Shown: piece after piece, positions 9,262 through 19,449 of the stretch | Numbering within the stretch: the stretch's first letter is position 1 | Layout: every line of letters begins with the position of its first letter | DNA from: Leguminivora glycinivorella | Lineage: Eukaryota > Arthropoda > Insecta > Lepidoptera > Tortricidae | DNA: 64,000 nt | Assembly (NCBI RefSeq): GCF_023078275.1 | Contig: NC_062992.1 | Span: forward strand, 12,785,706 to 12,849,705 | Direction of reading: 5' to 3' | The notes under the pieces: model-generated | Seen by the model: the letters and a program-made list of their open reading frames with translations, nothing else | Database searches by the model: none | What the model was told of the DNA's origin: nothing | Made by a program: the position numbers and the translations under genes

Positions 9262-10418
9262 ATACCGTGCACGCGCGAGCCCGCCCTACTGCACGCCGAG
9301 CCAACCGAGCGTCCAATCAGGCCTTACACTTCACTTATTTTCACTTAAAAAGCGATTCAAAAATACCGGTAATAGACCAAGTTATCTTGTCTCAAAGCAT
9401 TCTGATTATTTTATTTTCCATAGCAGAAGGTAGCGAAAGCGATCATTTGCAGTTGGAATCCTTCACCTTATGACTCGTTATTACACTGTCCGAAATGGTC
9501 CCGACTTTTATTTACACACCCTTTAACGCGTTAAAAAACCGGGTTCGTTAGAAATTTTGATTGCGCAATGTTTAAGAACGAAAAACTCGCTCAGCTCGTC
9601 CGTTACCTTGCGGAACAAGGTAAAATCCATTATTTCCATCACACATGGACGGGGCCACACACAAAATGTGACATGTTGTAACAGGGGGGAGGGAAGAGTT
9701 CCATGTTTGTGAGTCACATACAAAATATTAGCAAAATCTAAGTTAAAAAAAATTCTAAATATGAAAGATTGGATCCAAAATCCTTGGAAGGAGGACGAAT
9801 GAGTTTTTTTTTTAAATATCGTAAATTTTATGTTCGTTAACTTCGTTAATTTTATACCTAAATCATTTTAAGCAACGCGTTTTTGTGATTTTTGCCGTCC
9901 TAAACTAAGAATCTGAATGTGACGTCACACTAGGGGGGGGAGGGTGTAGTTTAGTGTGACGAAGTGTGACAAGGGGGGAGGGAGGGGTAAAAAAGTCATG
10001 AAATTGGTGTGACGTAATTAATGGCTGAGCCCCAACGTCTTTTTCGCTCTTATTCCGTAAACGTAGACTCATTTAGACGGCGCGCAAAATCGTATGGGAT
10101 TTGAGATATAAACCGTCATGCAAATCTTGGCACTAAAAAGGCCGCAAATTTGAAAAATGTAGCATTCACCGGCCAATTGTCTTCATTCAACGCGTGCCTT
10201 CCTAAACCTTGACTTGAAAATGTAAATGTGATTTTAATTGCACCTTTTTTAAAGCCCAGATTCGCTTGACCGTCTAGTCTATACATTAAGGACTATTGAG
10301 GATGAGGGATATCTATCCCATTCACCTATCAAATGCAGCTTGATGAAACTCTCATTGGAGATCTCACACCGTCTAAATCAGCCTTAAGGTATTTGAAACA
10401 TTGCCCATTCTGCGTCCT
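9262..10418. other. Intron with a degraded GTGTGACGT-type repeat
   Basis: No exon-like frame. The part from about 9640 to 10030 contains G-rich runs and repeated GTGTGACG blocks (ACGAAGTGTGACAAGGGGGG, GTGACGTAATTAATGG) typical of a widespread insect TIR element, here without clear ends. 10070-10390 carries TTTAGACGG pieces of the 7797 family. Confidence 0.45.
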
Positions 10419-10540
10419 GGGGCCCGTTTCTTGAAAGGTACAAGCCTAGTATTACAAGTGTGTTTCCATGACTACCCATACGATTTGACAGTTCGCGCAC
10501 TTGTAATACAAGGCTTTGTACCTTTCGATATACGGGCCCC
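10419..10540. mobile_element. Harbinger-like MITE, divergent GGGGCCCGTTTCTTG copy
   Basis: Ends GGGGCCCGTTTCTTGAAAGG and CCTTTCGATATACGGGCCCC are inverted, and GGTACAAGCCTAGTATTACA pairs with TGTAATACAAGGCTTTGTAC. It lies 53 bp from an ORP exon. Confidence 0.75.
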
Positions 10541-10593
10541 GGGAGTGGAGTGAAAAAACCCTGCGATTGCGAGCAGTGTAGAGCCCAACTTAC

Positions 10594-10686
10594 CGACGAT
10601 CCATCCAGCCAGGCGGCCGCCGGGGGTCCCCGACACGAACCCCGCCTGCGGCCCGCGGATGGGGGCGCCGTTAGGGCTTATCAGCC
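10594..10686 (-). CDS. ORP3/6/7-type protein, Gly/Pro-rich exon
   Basis: The 93-bp exon has acceptor GTTTTCCATAG and donor ATCGTCG/GTAAGTT. Two bases complete an Arg codon carried over from 16803-16900, followed by 30 codons (LISPNGAPIRGPQAGF, ending GGRLAGWIV) and one spare base that joins the next exon as Glu. The exon is much GC-richer than the surrounding intron. It competes with the large exon 12902-15975 for the same upstream donor, because both accept phase 1. The ending resembles the short W-containing segment ahead of the coiled coil in ORP3/6; that similarity is from memory. Confidence 0.8.
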
Positions 10687-10892
10687 CTATGGAAAACACA
10701 CACTTTGGAGTTGTATGGATTGATTCATTTAGGTGGAAGTATCGGGACCATGTACCAAATTCTTCATCCTTACTTTAGACTTAGAAAAGAAAATATCTAG
10801 ATGGCACTAGGAAAATCCTTCCATCACCATAGTTGCTAAACTTGTACGAGTGTAAATAAATAATGATAATTATACATATATGTAGTGTCATA

Positions 10893-11195
10893 ATTTATAA
10901 GAAGATCACCATCCCATACATTAAAACGCGACCGCCTAAGAACGCGCATACACTACACCACACATAGATGGCGTCACAAAAAATGCCTTGTTGCCATCGA
11001 TTATTTGTAGATTGGTGTTAAGTGTCACTTTCGAGCCATAAATCTATGTCAAAAGTGGCACTTAACGCCATCTACAAGTATAATCGAAAGCTACAAGACA
11101 TTTTTTATGGCGCCATCTATGTGTGGTGTAGCGCATTCTTGGGCGGTCGCATATTAATGTATGGGATGGTATTATCTTCTTATATTTAATCTATG
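10893..11195. mobile_element. TIR MITE (GCGACCGCCTAAGAAC family), uninterrupted copy
   Basis: Arms of about 150 bp pair across the element: ACACTACACCACACATAGAT at the left matches ATCTATGTGTGGTGTAGCGC at the right, with TTATAAGAAGATC and its complement at the ends. Non-coding foldback. Confidence 0.85.
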
Positions 11196-11618
11196 GCAGT
11201 GTGTTAATTTTACATTAACATATTACCAAATCTCGTAATTAATTATATTTTTTTGTGTTTAGTTATTTCAATCAATCCATAATACTCCTGTAGGGATAGT
11301 GCAGGAAAGAGGATAGTTAGCTTAAAACTACATACAAATATAAAATAAACACAAAAAACTAAAGTATTTACAAGAAAATCTAGGGAAAAGTATGTTCTAT
11401 TTAATAGGAATATTTTAACTGGCCATTTTGGACCTTAACCCTTAAATACATAGTGATGTATATATGCATCATGCATTTTTGACTCTATTGACAGCATGTC
11501 AAAATTCCAATTTGAATAAATCGTTGTCAAGGTCATGCATTTAAAGGTTAAATATTGTAATAAGGTAAGGTTTACTGATTGCCAGTTAAAATATGGACAG
11601 TTTACTAGAAGACTTGGG
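11196..11618 (-). other. Intron sequence of the ORP gene
   Basis: AT-rich, no gene or mobile element recognised. Confidence 0.4.
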
Positions 11619-11626
11619 ATGTTGAG

Positions 11627-11762
11627 CAGTGGCGGGGCGTGAAAATTTTCGTTGATAAAGCCGGACGAGGTTTTCGGGATCTGTTTTGTATGAACTTCTA
11701 CAGATACTGGAGAATTTTAGGGAACCCGTAGGGAATCGGGTTGTATCGACGCTCCGCCACTG
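11627..11762. mobile_element. hAT-type MITE with 8-bp target duplication
   Basis: TIR CAGTGGCGGGGCGT at the left and GCTCCGCCACTG at the right, flanked by the exact 8-bp duplication ATGTTGAG (11619-11626 and 11763-11770). CAGTG-type ends plus an 8-bp duplication are diagnostic of the hAT superfamily. Confidence 0.9.
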
Positions 11763-11878
11763 ATGTTGAGTCAAAAGATGATTGGTAAGAAACTTTGCTT
11801 TAAATTTTTAAAGTGATTTGAACTCACGGCCTCAGGGATTGTAATAGGTATTCTAGAGCAGGCCTGGCAAAAAAGAAC

Positions 11879-11977
11879 AGAAATTAAAAAGTGGCAATGG
11901 CAATGTCGTCGTGTCGTCTCGTTTCACACCCATTGATAAGAAAGGGATGAAAGGACGATGTTGCCACTTTAATTTCT
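11879..11977. mobile_element. Short hairpin MITE (AGAAATTAAAAAGTGGCAA)
   Basis: Left AGAAATTAAAAAGTGGCAAT and right GTTGCCACTTTAATTTCT are inverted; 99 bp overall. Confidence 0.7.
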
Positions 11978-11987
11978 ACTATTTTTA

Positions 11988-12273
11988 ACCCCCGACGCAA
12001 AAACGACGGGGTGACATAAGTTTGACGTGTCTATCTGTCTGTTTGCCTGCCCGTCTGTGTGTTTCTGTTTGTGGCATCGTCCGGATGAACCGATTTAGAA
12101 TTAGTTTTTTTTTTTGTTTGAAAGCTGAGAGACAAAAAGTAGCCTATGTCACTCTCCATCCCTTCAACTATCTCCACTTATGAAATCACGTCAATTCGTC
12201 GCTCCGTTTTGCCGTGAGAGACGGACAAACAAACAGACACACACACTTTCCCATTTATAATATTAGTATGGAT
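11988..12273 (+). repeat. Chimeric repeat: AACCCCCGACG MITE head joined to an AATATTAGTATGGAT tail
   Basis: 11988-12120 is the left half of the AACCCCCGACGCAAAAACGA MITE (other copies 41459-41625, 47500-47650, 48592-48802, 62323-62519). At about 12125 it switches, at the shared motif GAAAGCTGAGAGAC, to the repeat ending TATAATATTAGTATGGAT (12127-12273). The join looks like recombination or truncation at a short homology. Confidence 0.7.
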
Positions 12274-12901
12274 TGTTATTGTATTGTCAATATCAAATGA
12301 ATATCATCTTTTAACGCAACGCATCGGGGACTAATATTTCAATTTATATTTCAGATTGGCATACCTAAAACACAGAAGAATTACAGCCTTAAGAACATTA
12401 ATTTTACTAATAGGTATATATAGTACTACTACCCACTAAAATAAGTATTCTAGCTAAGAATAAGAACACTAACTCAACGAATGTAAAGACAAAAACTATT
12501 TAGGAACTTACTTGTTTTAGTTGAACTACTTTTTTTTTAAACACAAGATAGCAAACTACTTAGGTTTTAGCTACTTTTAATAAATACATAGTGATAAATA
12601 ACTACTTTACTGAACATCTATCTATTCTAAATGTATTATTTATCTAATATTAATTAACTAGACTTATTTAAAACTATAAAAACTACTTCATCAGTCACCT
12701 TGCAACTCTTTATGTACTTATATGAAATTAATAACCAATTTATTATTCTACGAAAATAAAACACTATCGCCAATTACTTTCCTCATATTAACTTCTTCGC
12801 TAATGCTATATTCTTGTAACTAAATACTTATTTTTTTAATAATAACTAACATTTTCAAAGTAAAATACTACTCAATAAATCGACCAAAATATCAAACAAA
12901 A
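12274..12901 (-). other. 3' flank / UTR of the large ORP exon, then intron
   Basis: AT-rich and without open frames. A minus-strand AATAAA lies at 12744-12739, about 160 bp past the stop codon of the large exon, which would serve as its poly(A) signal. Confidence 0.45.
12739..12744 (-). terminator. Candidate poly(A) signal AATAAA for the large terminal exon
   Basis: Plus-strand TTTATT reads AATAAA on the minus strand, 158-163 bases beyond the stop at 12902-12904. The motif is common in AT-rich DNA, so position is its main support. Confidence 0.35.
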
Positions 12902-15900
12902 CTAACCAGAACAGTAGGAGTCGCTAGAACATCTGTAAAGAGTTTTCAACTCATCGCTCATAGACCTCATAGTCGTCCCGATATTACTCACATCGGTAGA
13001 ATCCGTCATAGATTCAGTCCGTACCAGTTTCGTCTTACGTGTATACAGCTGTTTTGTCTCACAAGTGCCATGTTCTTTTTCTGTCTCTTTCTTTTTCTGC
13101 AAGCGACTTGAAACTGAAAGGGGAGGGGATATGTTCGATGGCTCTCTAAATATTGGTAAAGTATTTGAAACTATTTTTTCTTGGAGCTTCGCTCTGAATG
13201 GATGAGCTATCCTTATACTTTGTGGCACGTGGTGATACTTTTTCAACATGCATTTAATTGCAGTGTTCTTAACATATTCTTGAGTTATACTTCTTAACCA
13301 TTCTTCTTTAACATCAACCCTCATTTGTTCTTTCACTTCGTCATCTATGGACAGGGTTTGAACTGCAATAGTAGCTAAAGCTTCAGCAAAAACGATTGCG
13401 CTAAGAGCTTTTTCTTCGACCATTTTTAATTTAGAATTTATTAAACTTGTATTAACTGCGACTTCGATTGCTGTTCTATGAATATTCATTATTTGGTCAG
13501 ACATAGATGAATCCATATAACCATGGTTTATTGTTTGTTTACTGCTATCTGTTTTATATATCTTACCGAGGAGACCAACTCCTTGAAAATCACTAGGCTC
13601 TTTTTTAAAAGTCTTTTTTATTTTATAGTATGCGCGGTTGATATCTTTATTGACATCTGGAATATCTTTAGAAAGAACTATCAAGTGTTCCAGAATGCGC
13701 AAAATAAACTCCTCATTCTCAGTTTTGCGCTTTTGTTGAGAGCAGCCTGGGACTAAGCCAAGAGAATCTTTAATTTTCTTTATTTTATCTTGTAATAAAG
13801 GCATGTCTTCTTTGATAGAAGAAAGAAAAAAACATTGAGTATTTTCTTTATGTATTGAAAAGGGCATTTCTTTTGAAACTTGGTGATTGCTCTTTCTAGT
13901 AATATCAAGGTTGTCATCTCTCTCTGCGCGTAAGTTGGCTTTTGACGTTGCTCCACTGGAAGTAGATGTGTGTACATCTACGTCATTAGGTTCTTTACAG
14001 TTTTCATTTATTCTGTGTCCTGCATTATTTGAAACAGATTTTATTTTATTTGATGTTCCAGCTGAACTGTCGTTGCAATATTTCAAACTCGATATTTTGT
14101 CCTTTGATTCATTAGATCTCGGTGTTTTTTCTTTTAAATTTATTGTTATACATGTTGGTCCCGATGCATTATTATTCAGAGAAATATTGTTAATGTCATA
14201 TTTTGAAAGATCAATTACTATTTTATTATCATTCACGGTCCCAAACATGTCAGCTTTCGATATCTCGTTTTTGTTTTTCAGTTCTCTTTGGTCTATGTCT
14301 GCGTTTTCAATAGTATTATTATTCTCATGCTGATCATGTTTATCAGAGAAGTAACCAAGCATTTTACTAAGAACATCCCTTAAGTGGACGGGTCCTTCTC
14401 CTGCAGCAATATCGATATTATCACCGACACTTGCACTTAAACGAGTAGATACACTTTTAGAAATTTTCTTTTGTACACGTTCAGTTTGGATATCACAAAT
14501 TGGTTCAGATTCAAAATTAGAAGCTCTCGAAGTCTCACTGGATTCAGTACTTGTCCCACTTCTGCTCCGATTATTTAGTACATCTAGATATGCGTTCAAG
14601 AAATCTTTTGCTAGAGCTTTTGGTATCGCCGTTTCACTCAAAATACGTTTGAAATATTGTTGCAACAGTGGTAGTTCTGAAGTCTCCATTTGGTTGTCAT
14701 TATTCTCAAATATTATATTACTAAATTTAGCTGATGTATCAATGTTTTCAATGAGCGCTTTTGTTATAGCAATATCAGTCTCTTTGCTTTTATCTTTATT
14801 CGACCTACCGTACATGGTATGGTCCTTTGAACAACCGTATATAGTACTGTTTATTATTTTTTCCGTATCATCTGAACATTGTGTACATTTACAAAATCCC
14901 GTTTCTTTAAGATTAGTATCAACTTGAGTTGTTTCTTTATCTCTAGTGAAAAATGTGATAGATGGTTTTTTAGTAGCTGTATCTTGTTTAATACTACCTT
15001 TAAGTCTACCTTCAGTGTGTTTCAAGTAATACTGTAAAAGAGATTTGAACAAACCTTTGATAGGATGTTTTTCGCTCTCATTCAATTTGAGATCATAAAG
15101 TTCTTTTACAACATGTTTGATATAAAGTCTAGATTTTTCATCTCCATTGCTATTGATAAAATTATCATCAAATAGATTAAATATTAGTTTTTCACAAATC
15201 AGATCAATTTCCGACGAAGTAACATTGTCTTGTGTCCATTTATCTGTTGTGACATTGATATTATTGTCAGTATCACAAATGACACATTTATCCTGTGTAT
15301 TGCGACTTCCAAGAGCGCGCCTATATTTACAAAGTAACATTTGTCGCAACAATGGTTTCGACAAAGGTGGTTCATCTCCCGAATTTTTATATTTGACTAG
15401 ATTAGTGGACTTCCGACTTCTCTGCATGGCCCACTCGTCTTCTCTTCTAGATTTACGACGTTTACGTGAAAAACAGAATAGTGCTGTTTGATTGTTATTA
15501 TCCAACCATACACCATTTTCATTAGATGTAGTTAATTTGTCTACATTTAATTGAACTTTTCCCACTGCTGATATATAATTTGTTTTTTTCTCTGAGCTGT
15601 CATTACTTAAAGCATCTGAATTAACATGTGCTCTTTCCAATTCACATATAGACTCCTCTATATTGTAACTATTAAGAGTATTCAAGTCTAGATCCGTACT
15701 ATGCATTTGTTGTTCATCTATACTTACAGCTTTAGGTATTGGTGAAATATCACTTTTTTTAATAGAATTTGTAGAACAGGGACTGTTACTTTTATTTGGA
15801 GGTGTTTCCAAATTTTTCGAGCTAGTGAAATCTGAACTTTCGTCAATGGTGTCTGCTGTCAAAAGTTCCAATTTTTTATTTTCTCCATAGATTGAAGAAG

Positions 15901-15975
15901 TCTTTGAGGAGGTGAGGGAGATCTTGGGATGGTCTTGGGATGAGGTAAGACTTGACGAGGATCCTAAACTTGTGC
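12902..15975 (-). CDS. Large alternative terminal exon of the ORP gene, about 1023 residues
   Basis: One uninterrupted minus-strand frame of 3072 bp plus two phase bases. The acceptor CTTGTTTTTGTAG/GC precedes it, and the two bases complete an Arg codon with the single base left by exon 16803-16900. There is no early ATG; the first Met lies dozens of residues in, so a spliced start is expected. The encoded tail is Ser/Asn/Lys/Asp-rich and mostly disordered-looking. It has a basic patch (SRKRRKSRREDEW), a small Cys cluster (CKCTQC), and a more ordered helical C-terminal third (KMVEEKALSAIVFAEALATI and ITQEYVKNTAIKCMLKKYHH). It resembles no ORP domain I know. Used with the upstream exons it gives a PH-domain protein of about 1238 residues without ORD. 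It could instead belong to an overlapping gene. The frame is certain; its membership in ORP is inference. Confidence 0.7.
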
Positions 15976-16370
15976 CTACAAAAACAAGTTGACGGACTAA
16001 ATATTACATTTTTTTTTGAAAAAAAATCTAAAAAAACCTATCCTAAAGGGAAAACATTATACATTGTACGTAATTATGAAACATTGGGGCAACACAATTA
16101 AAATTTAAATCTTGAAAGCATGCGTAAACTATTAAAATCCGTAATCCTTACTACTTTTAAAGAAGTTCAACATACTAAAATCACTCAATTTACTATAATT
16201 TATTTTTATGAAACTTTACTGTTAAAAAACATAAGTCTTACACAAGGGAATCTGTAAGCGCGATGTAAGAATTACTAATGCCATCTGTTAAAATTTATGG
16301 CACAACAATTGAGATGCCATTACACAATATGCTCCACGAGATATAAAACTGCACGATACATGGAATATAA
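15976..16370 (-). other. ORP intron
   Basis: Between the large exon acceptor and the MITE cluster; no exon-like frame or repeat recognised. Confidence 0.4.
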
Positions 16371-16730
16371 GGGCCCATTTACACAGTGCGCGAGCTCGCA
16401 TGCGATTTTAGTTACATTCAATTCAGTACACAAATCAAATATCGCCAACGTAAGAAAACTCGCTTGCGATCTCTCGTTAGCGTAAGTCGTTAACAAAAAT
16501 TAACTCGCTGTCAGTTTAGTGACGACAATTAAGCATAAATTATGTCTAAGAATTTACTTTTTCACATTCTGAATGTAGATTATCGCTTAAAATTTATGTA
16601 ACTAACACAAAAACAATATTTTTATTGAAATTCCATGCTTAATTATCGTCACAAAACTGACAGTGAGTTAATTTTTGTTAACAACTTACGCTAATTGGGG
16701 GTCCCAAATTCTGTAAATGCCCCTAAACGG
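16371..16730. mobile_element. Harbinger-like MITE split by a second MITE
   Basis: The outer element starts GGGCCCATTTACACAG at 16371 and ends near CTGTAAATGCCCC at about 16724. Inside, 16477-16694 is a separate hairpin element with ends TTAGCGTAAGTCGTTAACAA and the complement TTGTTAACAACTTACGCTAA, arms of about 55 bp (AACTCGCTGTCAGTTTAG). The inner element is bounded by TTA/TAA, consistent with a TA-type duplication. Confidence 0.75.
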
Positions 16731-16802
16731 GCTTCTAATCCATGTTTGTTAGCAGTAAGTTTCAGGAAAGCTGTCACACACGATGTTATATAAAGTACTC
16801 AC

Positions 16803-16900
16803 GAGACGAGTTGTCTGTTGGCGGCAGTTCGTCGAGCGGCGCGTGGATCTTCGGCACGGACTCCCGGGCTCCGAACGTTAGGAGATGCTGGCGGTATAAC
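16803..16900 (-). CDS. ORP3/6/7-type protein, exon just after the PH domain
   Basis: The 98-bp exon has acceptor CATTCTGCAG and donor CGTCTC/GTGAGT. One base completes Arg from the PH exon, then 32 codons read LYRQHLLTFGARESV and PKIHAPLDELPPTDNSS, with one base left over. The HR-LYRQ junction matches the end of the PH domain in ORP3/6/7 (mammalian HHR-MYRQ). The leftover base makes Arg with either of two downstream exons, 10594-10686 or 12902-15975, so this donor is the switch point between the two predicted products. Confidence 0.85.
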
Positions 16901-16914
16901 CTGCAGAATGATAA

Positions 16915-17460
16915 CATTGTCTTCGGTTACCGCGATAGTTACTCATGAAATAAGACTATGGAAACGGATTAAATCGCGTATAATGAATTTAAAAATATAT
17001 CCCGACGTTTCGAACTCTTTACAGCGTTCGTGGTCAACGGGTGACTGAGGAAAAACCACCACCACCACCACCACCGGCTTGGGATCCAGTAGTACATCTG
17101 ATAATGGAACAAGCACGACGAAGGCTGTGAGGCATTTGTGTTGTATGGTGTTGGACATTTGCAGTTTGTTCTTTGTCAATTTTGTGTATATTAATTGGAT
17201 AATTTTTTTTTACCATAGTAATGGTAATTTTTTTGAATATTGTATAACTATCTTTATTAATAGTGTGTGAACCTGCCTTAGAAATCTATATTATTTATGG
17301 TCATGGTTCGTTAATATTTCTTGTATGTGGGTAGCTTTTGCACATTGCAATTTTTCCTCAGTCACCCGTTGACCACGAACGCTGTAAAGAGTTCGAAACG
17401 TCGGGATGTATTTTTAAATTCATTATACGCGATTTAATCCGTTTCCATAGTTTTATTTCT
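16915..17460. mobile_element. MITE with long inverted arms (ACGCTGTAAAG family), copy 2
   Basis: The left arm (about 16915-17055) and right arm (about 17350-17460) pair over more than 100 bp, for instance AAACGGATTAAATCGCGTAT with its complement. The first copy is at 3646-3897. The central ~290 bp differ and begin with a (CCA)n microsatellite at about 17056-17075. Confidence 0.8.
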
Positions 17461-18140
17461 GCAGAATGATATTTAGAATTTTGCAATTGCTATTCCCTAT
17501 TTGGACATAAATCTAACGGAATGGCCATTAAAGTTCTTTTATTGGCTTCATTGCTAAGTGTTTACTTATTCTGTTACTTGGGCTTTTGGCAATTGAGAAA
17601 AGCAGAACGTGCCTTTTGACACCGAATGGAAAGGATATAAGAGTCTAGTAACCTTATCGAATTTGGCACAGGAAATGATTGTTTCCTGTAGTATTTGACA
17701 TAAGAAACCAATGTATAGACATTGGGTATTAAAAGTGTATGGTGGTATTTTCGATTAAAAATGTGTGTAATATTTTTTTCAACTTTGGCCACCGAAAACG
17801 CTGTCAGACGTGTAGTGACGTCATAAAACCTAACTTAACTTAATGTCGAGTCAATCACTGACATGAGGAATGTTATGCTTCATACTTAAATGTCAGAAAA
17901 TTTTGTGTTCAATTCAATTTACGTCACGCACAGACAACCTATAGATTAACATGGCTAATGTTGTTTTTGCCTGATTAAGTGAAAGTACTTTATAAATGTT
18001 CTTTTGCGGTTTTCAAGTCGTAATAAAACCTGGTAGTATTTTTTTCGGTTAATTTTACAGTAATTAATAATATAAGATTCAAGGGGTTAAAAAAGGGTCA
18101 AGTAGCCTATTTTGGACATTCGATGAGCATTTTAATGAGT
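17461..18140 (-). other. ORP intron
   Basis: No coding or mobile feature recognised. Confidence 0.4.
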
Positions 18141-18656
18141 TACAGATGTAGTGCGAAAAGATTTTCCTTCATATTATTCCGGAAAAAATCGTATTTGTCA
18201 TGCTAGTTCAGACCACAGAACTAAATTTAGATAGAAGAAACAAGTTCATCTATTTGTATAGGGGCCGAGCGTGTCAAATTTTGTACTGAAGTTGTTTCTT
18301 GCCTGTAATTTTAAATATGTCTCAGGCTCTTGATTGTTCATAATTTTTGTGTTGTTGCAATTGAATATCACGTAACGAGGCATTTTTTATGTTTTGATTG
18401 ACTTCAACTTACAAAAATTGACGCCCGAAAGCTGCAAGCTGCGATTAAAGACGGACAACTCAGTGGATTTCACTGAGTTCATTTGACACGCTAAGTAGAT
18501 ACGTTTGCTTGATCTATGGTATATATGACATCTGTGGTTCAGACAGTGTCAGTACGTCTTGCACTGTGACTGAGTGAAATAGCATGACACGTTCGTACGT
18601 TTCCGTAAGAACACGAAGGAAACTCTTTTCGCACTATACAGCTGTACATACTTGTA
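18141..18656. mobile_element. Degraded TIR element (GTAGTGCGAAAAG ends)
   Basis: TACAGATGTAGTGCGAAAAG at the left returns as CTTTTCGCACTATACAGCTG at the right, and both ends carry GCATGACA/TGTCATGC further in. About 516 bp, non-coding. Confidence 0.6.
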
Positions 18657-18746
18657 ACGTTAGAAATCGCAGTACGAGTGCGAGTTAAAGGCCAAGCGAG
18701 GCGAGGCCGTTAAATGACGCGAGGCTATCTGTTAAAAAATACTCAC

Positions 18747-18900
18747 CGATGCGCCTTTAACACGTTCAGACATGTCCAAACACTTCAGGAATCTTCGCTC
18801 TCAAGTGGTATATAAACTCATTAGCATCTATATCGTCTCCTCCTTAGGTTTAGCCGAGATGACTGACAGACTGACATCCAGACAGCCTCAACACTTATTG
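18747..18900 (-). pseudogene. Decayed copy of the ORP PH-domain exon
   Basis: The minus strand shows LDVSLSVISAKP, then FIYH-LRAK-PEVF fragments of the intact PH exon at 18995-19215, but with frameshifts and stop codons. The donor (CGCATCG/GTGAGTATT) and some flanking intron text (GCGAGGCT) are also duplicated. The acceptor half is missing. It lies about 95 bp downstream of the real exon. Confidence 0.85.
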
Positions 18901-18994
18901 AGAGGTTTAGCCTTGGAACCGTTAAAATGCTAGTTAAAGTAAGCGCTAAGTGTCGCGAGGCTAGCAGTCCATGAAATCTAGTAAAAACACTCAC

Positions 18995-19215
18995 CGATGC
19001 GCTTTTAACACGTTCAGCCATGTCCTAAAAACTTCAGGAGTCTTCGCTCTCAGATGGTATATGAACTCATCAGCGTCTATATCAATGCGCCTCCTCCTAG
19101 GTTTAGCCGAGATGACAGACAGACCGACATCGAGCGAGCCGTGCAGGCGGCCGCGCGCCACGTCGGTCGGCGAACGAGCGTAGACTAGAATACCGCCGTC
19201 TACCACGAAAAAACG
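18995..19215 (-). CDS. ORP3/6/7-type protein, PH-domain exon (C-terminal part of PH)
   Basis: A 221-bp exon with acceptor AATTATTATCTTTCCAG and donor GCGCATCG/GTGAGTG. It encodes 73 residues plus two bases. RFFVVDGGILVYARSPTDVA, RGRLHGSLDVGLSVISAK, DADEFIYHLRAKTPEVF and TWLNVLKAHR correspond closely to strands beta-3 to the C-terminal helix of the PH domain of ORP3/6/7. This PH domain binds phosphoinositides and targets the protein to the plasma membrane and ER contact sites (established for the family). It follows the 'GWHK' end of exon 23562-23691 in phase 0. This is the strongest identifier of the gene. Confidence 0.93.
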
Positions 19216-19449
19216 CTGGAAAGATAATAATTATAAATATTACAGGACTTCTTACACAAAAGAAAGAGCCTAACGGTAAGTACGGGCGACTTTCGTTCCG
19301 GAGGTCGCGGGTTCGAACCCCGGCTCGCACCAATGAGTTTTTCGGAATTTATGTGCGAAATGTCATTTGATATTTGTCAGTCGCTTTTCGGTAAAGGAAA
19401 ACATCGTGAGGAAACCGGACTAATTCCAATAAGGTCTAGTTTACCCTTC

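Noticed and set aside
13523..15491. Several plus-strand frames of 77-148 codons
   Set aside because: They lie antisense within the large minus-strand exon 12902-15975 and have no coding character of their own.
15976..16370. Independent start for the 3-kb exon as a single-exon gene
   Set aside because: No in-frame ATG near the 5' end, whereas a good acceptor in matching phase is present; kept only as an alternative.
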